Below the pieces are notes generated by a model, which worked only from the letters and a program-made list of their open reading frames with translations, was not told the origin of the DNA and ran no database searches. From Candidatus Gastranaerophilales bacterium (GTDB taxonomy: Bacteria > Cyanobacteriota > Vampirovibrionia > Gastranaerophilales > Gastranaerophilaceae), in assembly GCA_900768915.1 (NCBI GenBank), contig CAAGEQ010000030.1, positions 1 through 64,000 of the forward strand: 64,000 nt of DNA, read 5' to 3'. Positions 36,714 through 46,906 of this stretch are shown here, in pieces; the first letter of the stretch is position 1, and each line of letters begins with the position of its first letter. The position numbers and the translations under genes are program-made.

Positions 36714-37343
36714 CTAAATAACTTTTTTACAATATTGAGCAATCGGACATTTATCGCACAATGGTTTTATAGGTTTACAAACATTTTGTCCATGAGTCAC
36801 TAACAAAGTATTGATATCTAACCAATATTTTACAGGCAATTTTTCTCTTAATTTAAACTCAGTTTCTTCTGGATTTTTAGTTTTTATCAGTCCTAAACGA
36901 TTAAATATTCTATGAACATGAACATCTACGCATATAGCAGGAATACCAAAACCTTTTGCTAATACTAAATTTGCAGTTTTACGTCCAACACCGTTGAATT
37001 TTACTAATTCTTCAATAGTATTTGGAACTTCTGAATTATATTCTTCTACAATACGTTTTGATAATTCAATTATTTGTTTTGCTTTATTTGCATAAAATCC
37101 TACTGGATAAATTGCTTTTTCTAAATTTTCAACTCTAACTTTTGACATTTCTTCCGGAGTTTTTGCCAATTCTAACATTCTTAATGTCGCAGGATAAGTT
37201 GTTTTATCATTTGTACGCAAACTTAATATACAAGCAATTAAAACTAAATACGGATTTTTAAATTCCTCCATTAAATTAACAAATTCACTACGAGGTTGGC
37301 TTGCACCTTTTAAGCCTTGAACAATTTCATCAATATTTTTCAT
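36714..37343 (-). CDS. nth: Endonuclease III (DNA glycosylase/AP lyase)
   Basis: Base-excision repair enzyme removing oxidised pyrimidines. 209 aa. Helix-hairpin-helix LVKFNGVGRKTANLVLAKG with the catalytic Lys, catalytic Asp in AICVDVHVHRIFNRLGL, and the [4Fe-4S] cluster ligands C-X6-C-X2-C-X5-C at the C-terminus (CKPIKPLCDKCPIAQYC). The start at 37343 has GAGGT at good spacing and lies 7 bp after the lpxK stop; the upstream in-frame ATG overlapping lpxK is less likely. Probably co-transcribed with lpxK. Confidence 0.94.
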   Translation of the reverse strand: MKNIDEIVQGLKGASQPRSEFVNLMEEFKNPYLVLIACILSLRTNDKTTYPATLRMLELAKTPEEMSKVRVENLEKAIYPVGFYANKAKQIIELSKRIVEEYNSEVPNTIEELVKFNGVGRKTANLVLAKGFGIPAICVDVHVHRIFNRLGLIKTKNPEETEFKLREKLPVKYWLDINTLLVTHGQNVCKPIKPLCDKCPIAQYCKKVI

Positions 37344-37350
37344 GTCAACC

Positions 37351-38373
37351 TCAATCTTCAAGCAAAGTTTTTATATCTAAATCAATTTTTAACTTCATTG
37401 CATAAATATCTTTTCTATTAAAGTTAGACATTTTAACCGCATCTTTTTCTGTTGTAACGATAGTACCTTTAATAGCATCTAATTCAGATTGTTTATAAAC
37501 ATGATGGTCGTCATAAGCAATCTTTCTAATAACTTCAAACCTGTTTTCAACAAATCTAAAAAATTGTTCAGGCTGTCCTATCGCACAAATTGCAGTAACT
37601 GCTTCACCAGCGGCAATTCTTTCACCTGATAAAATATTATAAATATAATCAGGAGTTGTAGAACAGATTGCCGTTTTACAATTCAATTTTTTGCTCATAA
37701 TATGAGCATATTTTTCTGCTCTTTTACTATCAGTACTTTTATTTACAACCACTAACTTATCTATTCTGTTAAAAGCCTCTTTTCCTTCTCTTAAAGGACC
37801 TGCTGGCAACAATTTCTCATTTCCGAAAGCAAGTTCAGAATCTACTAACACAATATCCAAATCTCTGTATAAATGTCGATGTTGAAAACCATCATCGAGT
37901 ATAATAACAGAACAGCCAAGTGTATCAACTGCGTATTTTGCAGCCTTAACTCTATCTTTACAAGTTAAGACACAACACATAGGATTATTAATAGCATGCC
38001 AATATGCTTCATCACCAGCATCATTTGCTTCGTAATATATATTCACTCCATCAGAAATTAAATTCACATTTTTATTAGATAATTTACCACCATAACCTCT
38101 TGTTATAACTGCAACTTTTTCATCTTCATTTATAAAATATTGTGCTAACTTTGCAACTAACGGAGTTTTGCCAACACCACCAGTTGTAACATTACCAACA
38201 GAAATTACTTTTGCATCAACTTTCACTGATTTAAAAATATTTTTATCATACAAAGTATTTCTAATTGAAGATACAGCACCATAAAATATTGATAAGAATT
38301 CTAACAAATCAACAAAAAGCCCTTTAGCCTTTTTATCATAATGAAGTTTTGTTATCTCTGTTTTAAAATTCAT
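37351..38373 (-). CDS. lpxK: Tetraacyldisaccharide 4'-kinase
   Basis: Phosphorylates the lipid A precursor at 4' on the inner face of the membrane. 340 aa. P-loop ISVGNVTTGGVGKTPLVAKLA, VAVITRGYGGK, DDGFQHRHLYRDLDIVLVDS and LLPAGPLREG are the family signatures. An N-terminal hydrophobic segment (LFVDLLEFLSIFYGAVSSI) fits the membrane anchor. With lpxA in this window it shows that the organism makes lipid A. Start after AAAGAAGAT. Confidence 0.95.
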   Translation of the reverse strand: MNFKTEITKLHYDKKAKGLFVDLLEFLSIFYGAVSSIRNTLYDKNIFKSVKVDAKVISVGNVTTGGVGKTPLVAKLAQYFINEDEKVAVITRGYGGKLSNKNVNLISDGVNIYYEANDAGDEAYWHAINNPMCCVLTCKDRVKAAKYAVDTLGCSVIILDDGFQHRHLYRDLDIVLVDSELAFGNEKLLPAGPLREGKEAFNRIDKLVVVNKSTDSKRAEKYAHIMSKKLNCKTAICSTTPDYIYNILSGERIAAGEAVTAICAIGQPEQFFRFVENRFEVIRKIAYDDHHVYKQSELDAIKGTIVTTEKDAVKMSNFNRKDIYAMKLKIDLDIKTLLED

Positions 38374-38434
38374 ACTAGCATCTTCTTTCTATACAATTTA
38401 TTTTACAATAAAATTCTAAAGAATAAAAACACTC

Positions 38435-38463
38435 TATACAATTTGTGAATTTTTGTATATAAT
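38435..38463 (+). promoter_or_regulatory. Possible promoter of small acidic protein gene
   Basis: TATACA (38435-38440), 17-bp spacer, perfect TATAAT (38458-38463), 22 bp before the start codon. The -35 is weak (4/6). Confidence 0.45.
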
Positions 38464-38485
38464 CTAAATAAATAGGAGAGCATAT

Positions 38486-38734
38486 ATGTTGCCATTAATA
38501 ACAGAAGAGCAATCATCATTAGTTTTTGCAGAAGTATTCCAAGATGTAAGAATGTGGAGAAAAAATATGATTCAATACATTAAGGAAGAAAATCCTGAAG
38601 TAAATACATCTATTTTAGAAGCTGCAAAAAATACTGAATTAGATCCTAAAGCCGTAGCATTAGGAGCATATATGGTTTATAGAATGCTTGAACTTGCTAG
38701 TGACGAAGGCGAAATGACAGACTCAGACGAATAA
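38486..38734 (+). CDS. Small acidic helical protein, unknown
   Basis: 82 aa, no family recognised. Predicted mostly helical and ending in an acidic tail (SDEGEMTDSDE). No Cys, signal peptide or membrane segment. It is credible as a gene because of a good TAGGAG ribosome-binding site, a TATAAT box 22 bp before the ATG and normal codon use. Its last 12 nt overlap the end of convergent ruvC, so the two transcripts share an antisense 3' end. Confidence 0.75.
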   Translation: MLPLITEEQSSLVFAEVFQDVRMWRKNMIQYIKEENPEVNTSILEAAKNTELDPKAVALGAYMVYRMLELASDEGEMTDSDE

Positions 38735-39196
38735 ATTTCTGCTATGACAAATAGCAATCGCTATTGCATCAACTGTATCATCTAACTTAGGTAATTTCTC
38801 ACTATTTAATGTATATTTAACCATTTGTTCTACTTCTTTTTTAGTAGCACGTCCATACCCTGTTAAAACCTGTTTAACTTCAATTGGAGTATATTCAAAA
38901 GATTTAATATTATATTTTTGTAAAACTGTTAATATAACACCTCTCGCTTCTGCAACAGGAATTATCGTTTTTTGATTTTTAAAAAAATATAATTTCTCAA
39001 TTGCTGCACAATCTGGCTTATAACGTTCTATAATTGTTGATAAATCATTATATATGTCTAACAATCTCTCTGAAGTTGTCATATCTTTATCGGTCTGAAT
39101 AGAACCAGATGCTTCTAACTCCAAATGATTATCTTCAAAATTTACTAATGCATATCCGACAATAGCCATTCCCGGATCAATACCTAAAATTCTCAT
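38723..39196 (-). CDS. ruvC: Holliday junction resolvase RuvC
   Basis: 157 aa, dimeric endonuclease that cuts four-way junctions. Catalytic acidic residues are present: Asp in MRILGIDPGMAIVGY, Glu in CAAIEKLYFFKNQ, and the C-terminal DDTVDAIAIAICH. The family's GRATKKEVEQMVKYTL region is normal. The start begins directly at the first strand. The gene lies 24 bp after the M23 peptidase gene. Confidence 0.95.
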   Translation of the reverse strand: MRILGIDPGMAIVGYALVNFEDNHLELEASGSIQTDKDMTTSERLLDIYNDLSTIIERYKPDCAAIEKLYFFKNQKTIIPVAEARGVILTVLQKYNIKSFEYTPIEVKQVLTGYGRATKKEVEQMVKYTLNSEKLPKLDDTVDAIAIAICHSRNLFV

Positions 39197-39220
39197 AATT
39201 ATAATTTTATCACAATTACC

Positions 39221-40117
39221 TTATTTGTTTAAATATTCACGTTTCCCTTCATAAGGTAATAATAAATCATTAGATACTTTTAAATTTTTCTTTTTATAAG
39301 TATTTAATAATTTAGCAATAAAACCGGATTCTTTTTCATTTAATGGATCAGATTGTCCTTTCAAAGAAGAATACTTACTAATTTGAGATACATTTTGCCA
39401 CATTTTACTTTTCTTTTGTTTTGCAAGTTGTTCATCTGATGAAACAGTCATATGCAAATGCCATAAAGTTGTTTCACCAGTATTTCCAACGACGCCCAAA
39501 GTATCCCCCTTTTGCACAATAGTACCAACTTCAGGCATAGATACAGAAGTCTTATAATCAGTTGGTCTTGCTAAATGGTCAAATGCATAACGTTTTCCAT
39601 CAACACCTAGTATTCCAACACAATTTGCGACTAAATTATCATTAGGATTTGCCTTTTTATTAGATATAACAACACCTGCAACTGGAGATGTAACATAAAC
39701 CGGTCGTTCTGGTTTCCTTGCATAAGGTGACACAAATATATCTAATCCTAAATGAGGTCTACCCTCTGGACGTTTTGCAAAAAACATACCAAATGGTTCA
39801 ATATAAACATCTTTTGAATTTTTTATCGGTAATTCATAATCGCTAATATTAGTAGTTCTTTTTATTGCAGATTTTAATTTTTGAATATTCTCAGCTGAAT
39901 AAGTTCTTGTAATTCCGCCAACGAAATTAGTATCATTCACTATCTGCATCGTTTTTGTTAGCCCCGTAACAGATTTCAAATTATCAACCATTTGAGTTTT
40001 TACGAAAACATCTTTTATTGGTGTAGTATTATGATATGACAAGTTTACAGGTGTCATAGTTCCTGCTGCAACTAATATTGGTGTAACTATTTTTCTAAAT
40101 CCAGACTGAATCCTCAT
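39221..40117 (-). CDS. M23/LytM-family metallopeptidase
   Basis: 298 aa. Signal-anchor-like N-terminus (IVTPILVAAGTMTPV), then an unassigned ~110-residue region and the M23 domain. Zinc ligands HxxxD in PHLGLDIFVSP (~residue 122) and HxH in TLWHLHMTVSS (~219), with VYVTSPVAGVV and GTIVQKGDTLGVVGNTGE between them as in the lysostaphin-type fold. It should cleave peptidoglycan cross-links or, if degenerate, activate amidases; the ligands look intact. No Shine-Dalgarno is seen before the ATG. It is followed closely by ruvC and preceded by the TPR gene's terminator. Confidence 0.87.
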   Translation of the reverse strand: MRIQSGFRKIVTPILVAAGTMTPVNLSYHNTTPIKDVFVKTQMVDNLKSVTGLTKTMQIVNDTNFVGGITRTYSAENIQKLKSAIKRTTNISDYELPIKNSKDVYIEPFGMFFAKRPEGRPHLGLDIFVSPYARKPERPVYVTSPVAGVVISNKKANPNDNLVANCVGILGVDGKRYAFDHLARPTDYKTSVSMPEVGTIVQKGDTLGVVGNTGETTLWHLHMTVSSDEQLAKQKKSKMWQNVSQISKYSSLKGQSDPLNEKESGFIAKLLNTYKKKNLKVSNDLLLPYEGKREYLNK

Positions 40118-40171
40118 ACCAAGTAAATATCTATGAAGATTAAAATTTGCTAGAATATAACCTTTTGTAAA

Positions 40172-40198
40172 TAAAAAATGCTGACATTTGTCAGCATC
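40172..40198 (-). terminator. Intrinsic terminator after the TPR gene
   Basis: A near-perfect palindrome, ATGCTGACA-AA-TGTCAGCAT, just after the TPR stop codon, followed on the minus strand by TTTTTTAT. Confidence 0.9.
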
Positions 40199-40203
40199 TT
40201 TTA

Positions 40204-41853
40204 TTATTCAAATAAATCATGTAACCGTGCAGTAATATCATTGTCATCAAGTTCATTTGTTAATTTATTTAAATTTAATGACATCTGATAATATTCAGCA
40301 GCCTTTGTATCTTCACCTAATTGTTGATACGCTCGAGCAGCATTAAAATATGCTAATGTATAATTAGGATTTAATCTAATAGCATTTTGGAAGTATCCTA
40401 TTGCTTCTTGTGGTGCTTTTAATCCGTCTAAGTAGACAACACCTAAATTGTTTTGTGATATTTCGAAATTAGGGTTTAATGCAATTGATTTATGAAAAGA
40501 TACGACTGCTTCTTCTACATAGTCTTTTTCCCATAATGCTAATCCAGCCTTAGCATAAGCCATAAAATTATCAGGATTTAATGTGATACCATCACAATAT
40601 GTTCTAATAGCACGATCTAATTCACCTTTAACCATTAATAAGTCACCTAATGATAACATTAAATCATAATTCGATGGATCTAACACCAAACCTGCTTGAT
40701 AAGTTGCTTCTGCTGCATCAAAATTACCTTTAACTTCACCATACACTGCACCTAATGCATGACAAACAATAGATGTCCACTGTGCATCTGGATTAAGTTT
40801 TATTGCTCTTTGATAATACTCTATAGCATCATCAAATAATTCTGCTCGAACAAAAGCATAAGCCAATGAATTATTAAAATATGGATTATTTTCATCATAT
40901 TTTAAAGCAAGTTTAAAGGCTTGAATAGAGTTTAACTTATCATCTTTTTTTAAATACAAATGACCTAACTCATAATAAATTTTATCATTATCAATATTAT
41001 ATTCTAACAATTTGTTATAATAATCAATTGCTTCATCTATTCTGTCTGGGAACGCAGTTTGTAGCAATGTTGCCAATTTTAATAATACTTCTCTATCATC
41101 AGGAGCAACTTTTAATGCTTTTCTATAACAATCAAGACCTGCTAACAAATCTTGACGTGACATGGATAAATCACCCATCTTTTTATAAAAAATATCACCA
41201 TGTTCTGTTTTTAACATTCCATCAGAATATGTTTTATAGGCAGACGTAAACATTTTTGCTTTTTCAAATGCTGCCCCAATAGTACGATATGAAAATACTG
41301 AGATATTATCAGACAATGTTTCAAACATCATTTTTATCGCACCAGTATCACACATTAGTAATAAACTACCTGACAAGAAATAATATAAATATTTCGCCAT
41401 TCTTGGCAAAGTTTTACCTTCTACCAACATTTCACGTTTTATCAAATTTGATAAAAACAATCTTGGTCGAGCAGAATTTATATTACTATTTCTTATTGCT
41501 AAATCAAATTCTTTTTGTGCTGCTTTATAATCTTCAGACATAGATAAAAAATATCCAGCATAAATATGAGCATTCACATTTGTTGGTTCTAATGTAATAG
41601 CAGTTTTACACTGTTCAATAGCAGATTCTAAAGAGATTTGTCCTTTTTCATACATAAGACTAGCCAACCTATAATAAGGTTCAGCAACTCTTGAATCAGA
41701 TTTTATTGCCTCAATATAATATCCAATTGCATTTTCTAAATCTTCGTTCTGTTGTTTAATAATATATTTCTGATGAGCCGCTCGTGCTTTATCTAATGCA
41801 CTGACAACTCGTTCAGAACTTTTCTCTAAGGGTAAAATTGCTTGTTCTGACAT
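40204..41853 (-). CDS. TPR-repeat protein
   Basis: 549 aa made almost wholly of about 12 tetratricopeptide repeats, e.g. AIEQCKTAITLEPTNVNAHI, ALDCYRKALKVAP-type units and AIGYFQNAIRLNPNYTLAYF. No signal peptide or membrane segment, apart from a short hydrophobic stretch (YLYYFLSGSLLLM). TPR arrays scaffold protein complexes; the partner is unknown. The start at 41853 has GGAG 7 nt upstream and begins MSEQAILPLEKSS. Monocistronic, with a strong terminator. Confidence 0.88.
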   Translation of the reverse strand: MSEQAILPLEKSSERVVSALDKARAAHQKYIIKQQNEDLENAIGYYIEAIKSDSRVAEPYYRLASLMYEKGQISLESAIEQCKTAITLEPTNVNAHIYAGYFLSMSEDYKAAQKEFDLAIRNSNINSARPRLFLSNLIKREMLVEGKTLPRMAKYLYYFLSGSLLLMCDTGAIKMMFETLSDNISVFSYRTIGAAFEKAKMFTSAYKTYSDGMLKTEHGDIFYKKMGDLSMSRQDLLAGLDCYRKALKVAPDDREVLLKLATLLQTAFPDRIDEAIDYYNKLLEYNIDNDKIYYELGHLYLKKDDKLNSIQAFKLALKYDENNPYFNNSLAYAFVRAELFDDAIEYYQRAIKLNPDAQWTSIVCHALGAVYGEVKGNFDAAEATYQAGLVLDPSNYDLMLSLGDLLMVKGELDRAIRTYCDGITLNPDNFMAYAKAGLALWEKDYVEEAVVSFHKSIALNPNFEISQNNLGVVYLDGLKAPQEAIGYFQNAIRLNPNYTLAYFNAARAYQQLGEDTKAAEYYQMSLNLNKLTNELDDNDITARLHDLFE

Positions 41854-42086
41854 TACTAGCTCCAATTTTGGGGTTTAATCTGTACAAAGTGAAACGAACT
41901 AAAATTTTTAAACTTTAATAATTTTGTATTCAAATCATTCAAATAGTTTAATTTAAAATTTGAAAAACATGTAAAATATCACCCATGAGTAATTAAATAT
42001 AGTACTTATGAATAATTTATTAAAAATAAATCACCCCGTCTATATGAATGATTATAAAAACATGCCGTACATATATAATAAATTTT

Positions 42087-43280
42087 ATGAATAGAAAAGG
42101 TAATTATACATGTATATTTGGTGGTGGTGCAGTTAGAGGCATTGCCTATATCGGTGCTATAAAAGCATTACAAGAACTCAAAATCAATATAGATACCTTA
42201 GTTGGTTCATCTGTTGGTTCAATCGTAGCAGCATTACTCGCAGTTGGATATAATACAGAAGAACTTAAAGATTTATTTATGCAAGTAAATTTTGAATTAT
42301 TTAAAGATATTCATTTTAGTATTAGTAAAGATTTTGCACTTAGTAAAGGTAACATCTTTACAAATTGGATTAGAGAATCAATTGAAAAAAAATTCTATGG
42401 AATAGATTATGAAAAAGGTAAAAATAAACCAGTTACATTTAATGATATTAGTAAAAATCTAATAATATTAACAACTGATTTAAACAAATTTAAACCTTAT
42501 GAATTTTCAACTTATGAAACACCAGATTTTGAAATTGCAACAGCCGTTAGAATTTCATGTAGTATGCCGGGATTAATGACTCCAGTTGAAATAGAAAATA
42601 AAAAATTAGTTGATGGTGACTTACTAAAAGGTATTCCACTATGGAAACTATCAAAAAATCTAAATTCAAATAACAGAATAATTGAGTTTAGGTTAGAAGG
42701 AGAACATTTCAGTGGAGAAGGAAATACTTTTGAGTTTTTAAATTCTATTTATAGTTGTATGACATCGATATCAACTGATTTTATAATGGATATTTTTGGT
42801 GCAAATGACAAATTTGATTATATAAAAATTACTACAGGTGACATTATCGTTATAGATTTCAATATATCTCAAAAAACACGTAATAAATTAATAGATATTG
42901 GTTATAAAGATTCTATTAAATATCTTACAAAAGATTGTTTAACTAAAAAAACTTCAATTGTTGAGTACTATTCACAAATAGAACAATATTTTGAAGAACT
43001 TATAAAAGCCTTAAAATTAAATAATGTCAATGATACAAAAGAACTTTTAAAAGAAATGTTTTTATACATGTCTAATATTTACAAATTCATTGATACAGAC
43101 GTTTTTGAAAGTATTTGGACACTAAAGAATGATATTCTTTCTGCACCTCTAAAAAAAGGTTGGTTTAAAAATATCAAGTTTAGAAATAAAGAAAAATATA
43201 TTGACATTGCTGAAATTATAAATAAAGTTATCAAAGAAAAACGCAAAGAATTAGAAGAATATGTAAATGATATATTCTAA
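42087..43280 (+). CDS. Patatin-like phospholipase
   Basis: 397 aa from the ATG at 42087; an in-frame ATG at 42048 gives 410 aa. Neither has a Shine-Dalgarno, and the protein fold begins at YTCIFGGGAVRGIAYIGAI. Oxyanion loop GGGAVRG, nucleophile Ser in LVGSSVGSIVAAL (GxSxG) and the dyad Asp in KLVDGDLLKGIP are intact, so acyl hydrolase activity is expected. The C-terminal ~180 residues are helical, charged and unassigned. Patatins in bacteria act in lipid turnover or as toxins (ExoU-like). No export signal. The last 4 nt overlap the stop of convergent dnaE. Confidence 0.88.
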   Translation: MNRKGNYTCIFGGGAVRGIAYIGAIKALQELKINIDTLVGSSVGSIVAALLAVGYNTEELKDLFMQVNFELFKDIHFSISKDFALSKGNIFTNWIRESIEKKFYGIDYEKGKNKPVTFNDISKNLIILTTDLNKFKPYEFSTYETPDFEIATAVRISCSMPGLMTPVEIENKKLVDGDLLKGIPLWKLSKNLNSNNRIIEFRLEGEHFSGEGNTFEFLNSIYSCMTSISTDFIMDIFGANDKFDYIKITTGDIIVIDFNISQKTRNKLIDIGYKDSIKYLTKDCLTKKTSIVEYYSQIEQYFEELIKALKLNNVNDTKELLKEMFLYMSNIYKFIDTDVFESIWTLKNDILSAPLKKGWFKNIKFRNKEKYIDIAEIINKVIKEKRKELEEYVNDIF

Positions 43281-46200
43281 TCCATTGATTTGATGCTAAC
43301 TGCAAGTTTATCACTAAAATGTTTATCAATAGCACTTTTTAAATCATTTGTTGCACTAACCCAAAATGTTGAACTTGTTAATATTTTATCATTAGTTTCT
43401 GGTATTTTAAATAATACTGGATCTGAACCATGAAATTTTGCTAAAATATCTTTTACACCAACAAGTTCTTCATATTTCATCTCTTGATTTAATGTAATAG
43501 TAACCAAGTTAGAATTTTCAACAGGTTTCACAGAGTCAATTAGCAAACTTGTTGCTCCTTCTTCTCTATGTTGCACCTTACCTGATATGATAACCTTATT
43601 TTCAGGAACTATGAAATCACCATATTCTACTACAACTTTATTAAAACCAACTACCTCAACCTTATCAGTTAAATCCTCAATATTAGCAATTATAATAAAT
43701 TTAGAAGGGTCTTTCTTCGTAGGAATTTTTCTAACAGAAGTGATTAACCCACATATTGTAGCCATATCTTTTTCTTTCATATTCTTCAATTCAGAAATCT
43801 TATGAGTCATTAAGAATGGCAAGTTTTTTCTAATAGAGAACAATGGGTGAGATGTTACATAAAAACCTAAGAATTCTTTTTCAAACTGTTGAATGATTTT
43901 ATCAGGATACTCTTCATCAGAGCCACCCAATTGGAATTGAGCAGATTCAAATTCATTATTTTCAGGCAATGCAGCAAACAAACTAACCTGTCCCATTGCT
44001 TTTTCTTTAGATGCTCTTGCTGTAGAACTTAAAATATATTCTAAGTTATCTAACAACTGTTTTCTACTTTTTTCAATATTTGTAAAAGCACCCGATTTTA
44101 TCAAACCTTCAAGAGATTTTTTATTAACAAATTTTTGGTCAATACGTTTACAGAAATCAAATATATTTTTATAATCACCATTTTCTTCACGTTCAGCAAT
44201 AATTGCATTAACTACATTTACACCAACACCCTTTATTGCTGCTAAACCAAATCTAATATCATTACCATCTGGAGTATACTCTAAATAAGATTTATTTATG
44301 TCAGGTGGTAATATTTTAATACCATATTTTTGTGCTTCTTCAATATACAATTGAGTTTGGTCTTGTCTATCAGCAACACTAGATAACAATGCTGATAAAT
44401 ATTCAACAGGATAATGACATTTTAAATATGCTGTTTGATAAGCAACTAAAGCATAGGCAGCAGAATGAGAACGGTTAAAACAATATGATGCGAAGTTAAG
44501 AATTTGTTTGAATAAGTTTTCAGCATCTTCTTTTTTCATATCATGTTTTGCAGAACGTTCAATGAATTTTTCACGCTGTTCTTCCATCTTTTTAACATCT
44601 TTTTTACCCATCATACGACGGACTTGATCGGCTTGACCTAATGAATAATCAGCCAAGACTTGGAAAACTTGCATGATTTGCTCTTGATATACAATTGTTC
44701 CATAAGTATCTTTTAACACTGGTTCAAGTAATGGATGAGCATAAGTAATTGCTTTTTCACCATGTTTTCTTGCAACGAATTCATCAACCATACCTGAACC
44801 CAACGGACCTGGACGGAACAATGCAACCAACGCACCCAAATCTTCAAAAACATCCGGTTTCAAACGTTTAACAAGATTAATCATACCTTGAGATTCTAAC
44901 TGAAATACCCCTACAGTTTCACCCTTAGATAACATATCGTAAGTTGGTTTATCGTCCAATTCAACATGGTTTATATCTAATTTTATACCGTGATATTTTT
45001 CTATCATTTTCACGGTTTTTGTAATCATTGTAAGGTTTCTTAAGCCCAAAAAGTCCATTTTTAATAGGTCTAAAACTTCTGTTGCTTCGTGTTTTGGATA
45101 ACCAGTTTGCACAATACCATCTTTTGATGGTTGAACTGGCAAAATTGTATCCAATGGTGCGTGTGAAATAATAACACCCGCAGCATGAGTACCTGTACCA
45201 CACTTCAAACCTTCAATTGCTATTGCCATATCAACCCAACGTTTAAAACTAATTTCTTTTTGCGTTTCAGGATTAATAATTTTGTAATCTTCATCATAAA
45301 GTTGTTTAAACTCTGAACCCTCTGCTTTAACAGCATCTCTGAGCCATTCGGCTTTTTCATTTGTTGCTTTTGCAATTTCAATTGCAGGTTCAATCAAACC
45401 AGTAAGCCTATTACTTTCTGCAAACGGAACTTGCAATACTCGACCAACACCTTTAAATGCTGCTTTAGGTGCATAAGTAGAGAAAGTAATAATCTGACAA
45501 ACTTTATCTTCACCATATTTTTGGGTTACATAATCAATAACTTCACTACGTCTATCAATACAAAAGTCGATATCAATATCGGGCATCGTGAAACGTTCTG
45601 GATTCAAAAATCTTTCAAACAATAAATGATGTCGAATAGGATCTAAATCTGTAATTCCCAAAGTATATGCAACCAATGAACCAGCAGCAGAACCTCTACC
45701 AGGACCAACTGGTATATCATGGGTCTTTGCAAAGTGAATAAAATCCCACGTAATCAAAAAATATGCAGGAAAACCCATTTGTTCAATTACACCAAGTTCA
45801 TATTTTGCTCTTTCATAAATCGCATCAGGAGGATTTTCTCCATAACGTTCTTTAATACCTTCCATTACCAAATGATTAAGATATGTAGGAATTGTATAAC
45901 CTTTTGGTACTTCATAATGAGGCAATGGAGCATCGTGTAATTTAATTGTCAAATCACATTTATTAGCAACTTCTTCCGTGTTTTGAACACATTCTTCAAA
46001 CATTTCAGAATCCATCCAACGGAATGCTTCACGCATTTCTTCTTTCGTTTTTACATAAAATTCATTATTTGAAAAATGAAATCTATTTGGATCATCTTTA
46101 TTCGAATTAGTCTGTAAACACAATAGAGTATCATGCATATCAGCATCTTCTCTATGCAAATAGTGTGAGTCATTTGTTATAACCATTTTTATATTAAGTT

Positions 46201-46780
46201 CTTTTGCTATTTCAATTAAATCTGGATTAGTTCGTTTTTGGTCATCTAATCCATGATCTTGTAACTCAATATAATAATCTTCGCCAAACAAATCTTGATA
46301 TTGTTTAGCAACCTCTTTTGCTTTTTCCTTATCACCTTTTAACAAATTTTGTAAAACTTCGCCACCTAAACAAGCAGAACAACAAACTAACCCTTCATGA
46401 TGTTCTTTTAATAATTCAAAATTTATACGAGGCTTATAATAATAACCTTCACACCAAGCAGTTGATACTAATTTAATTAAGTTGAAATAACCTTTTGTAT
46501 CCTTTGCAATCAATATCAAGTGATACAATGGATTATCATGAGCATTCTTTTCATGAATATCACCACTGTGAACATAAAATTCACAGCCTATTAAAGGTTT
46601 AATACCATTTTCTTTTGCCAATTCATAAAATTCAATAGCAGAATACATTACACCGTGGTCTGTAATTGCTATTGCGGGCATATCATTATCTTTAGCAAAA
46701 TTAACTAAATCTTTTACCCTAATAGCACCATCTAGCAATGAATACTCTGTGTGAATGTGAAGTGGAACGAATTTTGACAT
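43277..46780 (-). CDS. dnaE: DNA polymerase III alpha subunit
   Basis: Replicative polymerase, 1167 aa. N-terminal PHP domain with apparently intact metal motifs (PLHIHTEYSLLDGA, AITDHGVMYS, IGCEFYVHSG). The polymerase domain includes GPGRGSAAGSLVAY and the catalytic acidic cluster PDIDIDFCIDRR, then a tandem HhH (AIKGVGVNVVNAI) and a C-terminal OB fold (MATICGLITSVRKI). DnaE1 length and order are normal; no intein or split is present. No strong Shine-Dalgarno before the ATG. Confidence 0.97.
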   Translation of the reverse strand: MSKFVPLHIHTEYSLLDGAIRVKDLVNFAKDNDMPAIAITDHGVMYSAIEFYELAKENGIKPLIGCEFYVHSGDIHEKNAHDNPLYHLILIAKDTKGYFNLIKLVSTAWCEGYYYKPRINFELLKEHHEGLVCCSACLGGEVLQNLLKGDKEKAKEVAKQYQDLFGEDYYIELQDHGLDDQKRTNPDLIEIAKELNIKMVITNDSHYLHREDADMHDTLLCLQTNSNKDDPNRFHFSNNEFYVKTKEEMREAFRWMDSEMFEECVQNTEEVANKCDLTIKLHDAPLPHYEVPKGYTIPTYLNHLVMEGIKERYGENPPDAIYERAKYELGVIEQMGFPAYFLITWDFIHFAKTHDIPVGPGRGSAAGSLVAYTLGITDLDPIRHHLLFERFLNPERFTMPDIDIDFCIDRRSEVIDYVTQKYGEDKVCQIITFSTYAPKAAFKGVGRVLQVPFAESNRLTGLIEPAIEIAKATNEKAEWLRDAVKAEGSEFKQLYDEDYKIINPETQKEISFKRWVDMAIAIEGLKCGTGTHAAGVIISHAPLDTILPVQPSKDGIVQTGYPKHEATEVLDLLKMDFLGLRNLTMITKTVKMIEKYHGIKLDINHVELDDKPTYDMLSKGETVGVFQLESQGMINLVKRLKPDVFEDLGALVALFRPGPLGSGMVDEFVARKHGEKAITYAHPLLEPVLKDTYGTIVYQEQIMQVFQVLADYSLGQADQVRRMMGKKDVKKMEEQREKFIERSAKHDMKKEDAENLFKQILNFASYCFNRSHSAAYALVAYQTAYLKCHYPVEYLSALLSSVADRQDQTQLYIEEAQKYGIKILPPDINKSYLEYTPDGNDIRFGLAAIKGVGVNVVNAIIAEREENGDYKNIFDFCKRIDQKFVNKKSLEGLIKSGAFTNIEKSRKQLLDNLEYILSSTARASKEKAMGQVSLFAALPENNEFESAQFQLGGSDEEYPDKIIQQFEKEFLGFYVTSHPLFSIRKNLPFLMTHKISELKNMKEKDMATICGLITSVRKIPTKKDPSKFIIIANIEDLTDKVEVVGFNKVVVEYGDFIVPENKVIISGKVQHREEGATSLLIDSVKPVENSNLVTITLNQEMKYEELVGVKDILAKFHGSDPVLFKIPETNDKILTSSTFWVSATNDLKSAIDKHFSDKLAVSIKSMD

Positions 46781-46846
46781 ACTATTAATCTACCACATAA
46801 ATTATGTATTTTTGTAAAAAAATTAACAGACTATTCGATTTTTCTT

Positions 46847-46886
46847 AAAAAAAATAGAGCCTTGCTAAACGCAAAACTCTATTTTT
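46847..46886 (-). terminator. Bidirectional-looking terminator after lpxA
   Basis: AAAATAGAG (46851-46859) pairs with CTCTATTTT (46877-46885), with an inner TTGC/GCAA stem. T-runs flank it on both strands. It ends lpxA ahead of dnaE on the minus strand. Confidence 0.8.
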
Positions 46887-46906
46887 AACATATTTAAAAC
46901 AAATCA

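Noticed and set aside
40117..40160. Fourth copy of the GCAA-N18-CTTTATA signature before the M23 peptidase
   Set aside because: GCAAATTTT is present, but the second box at the right distance reads ATTTACTTGG, too far from CTTTATAnAA.
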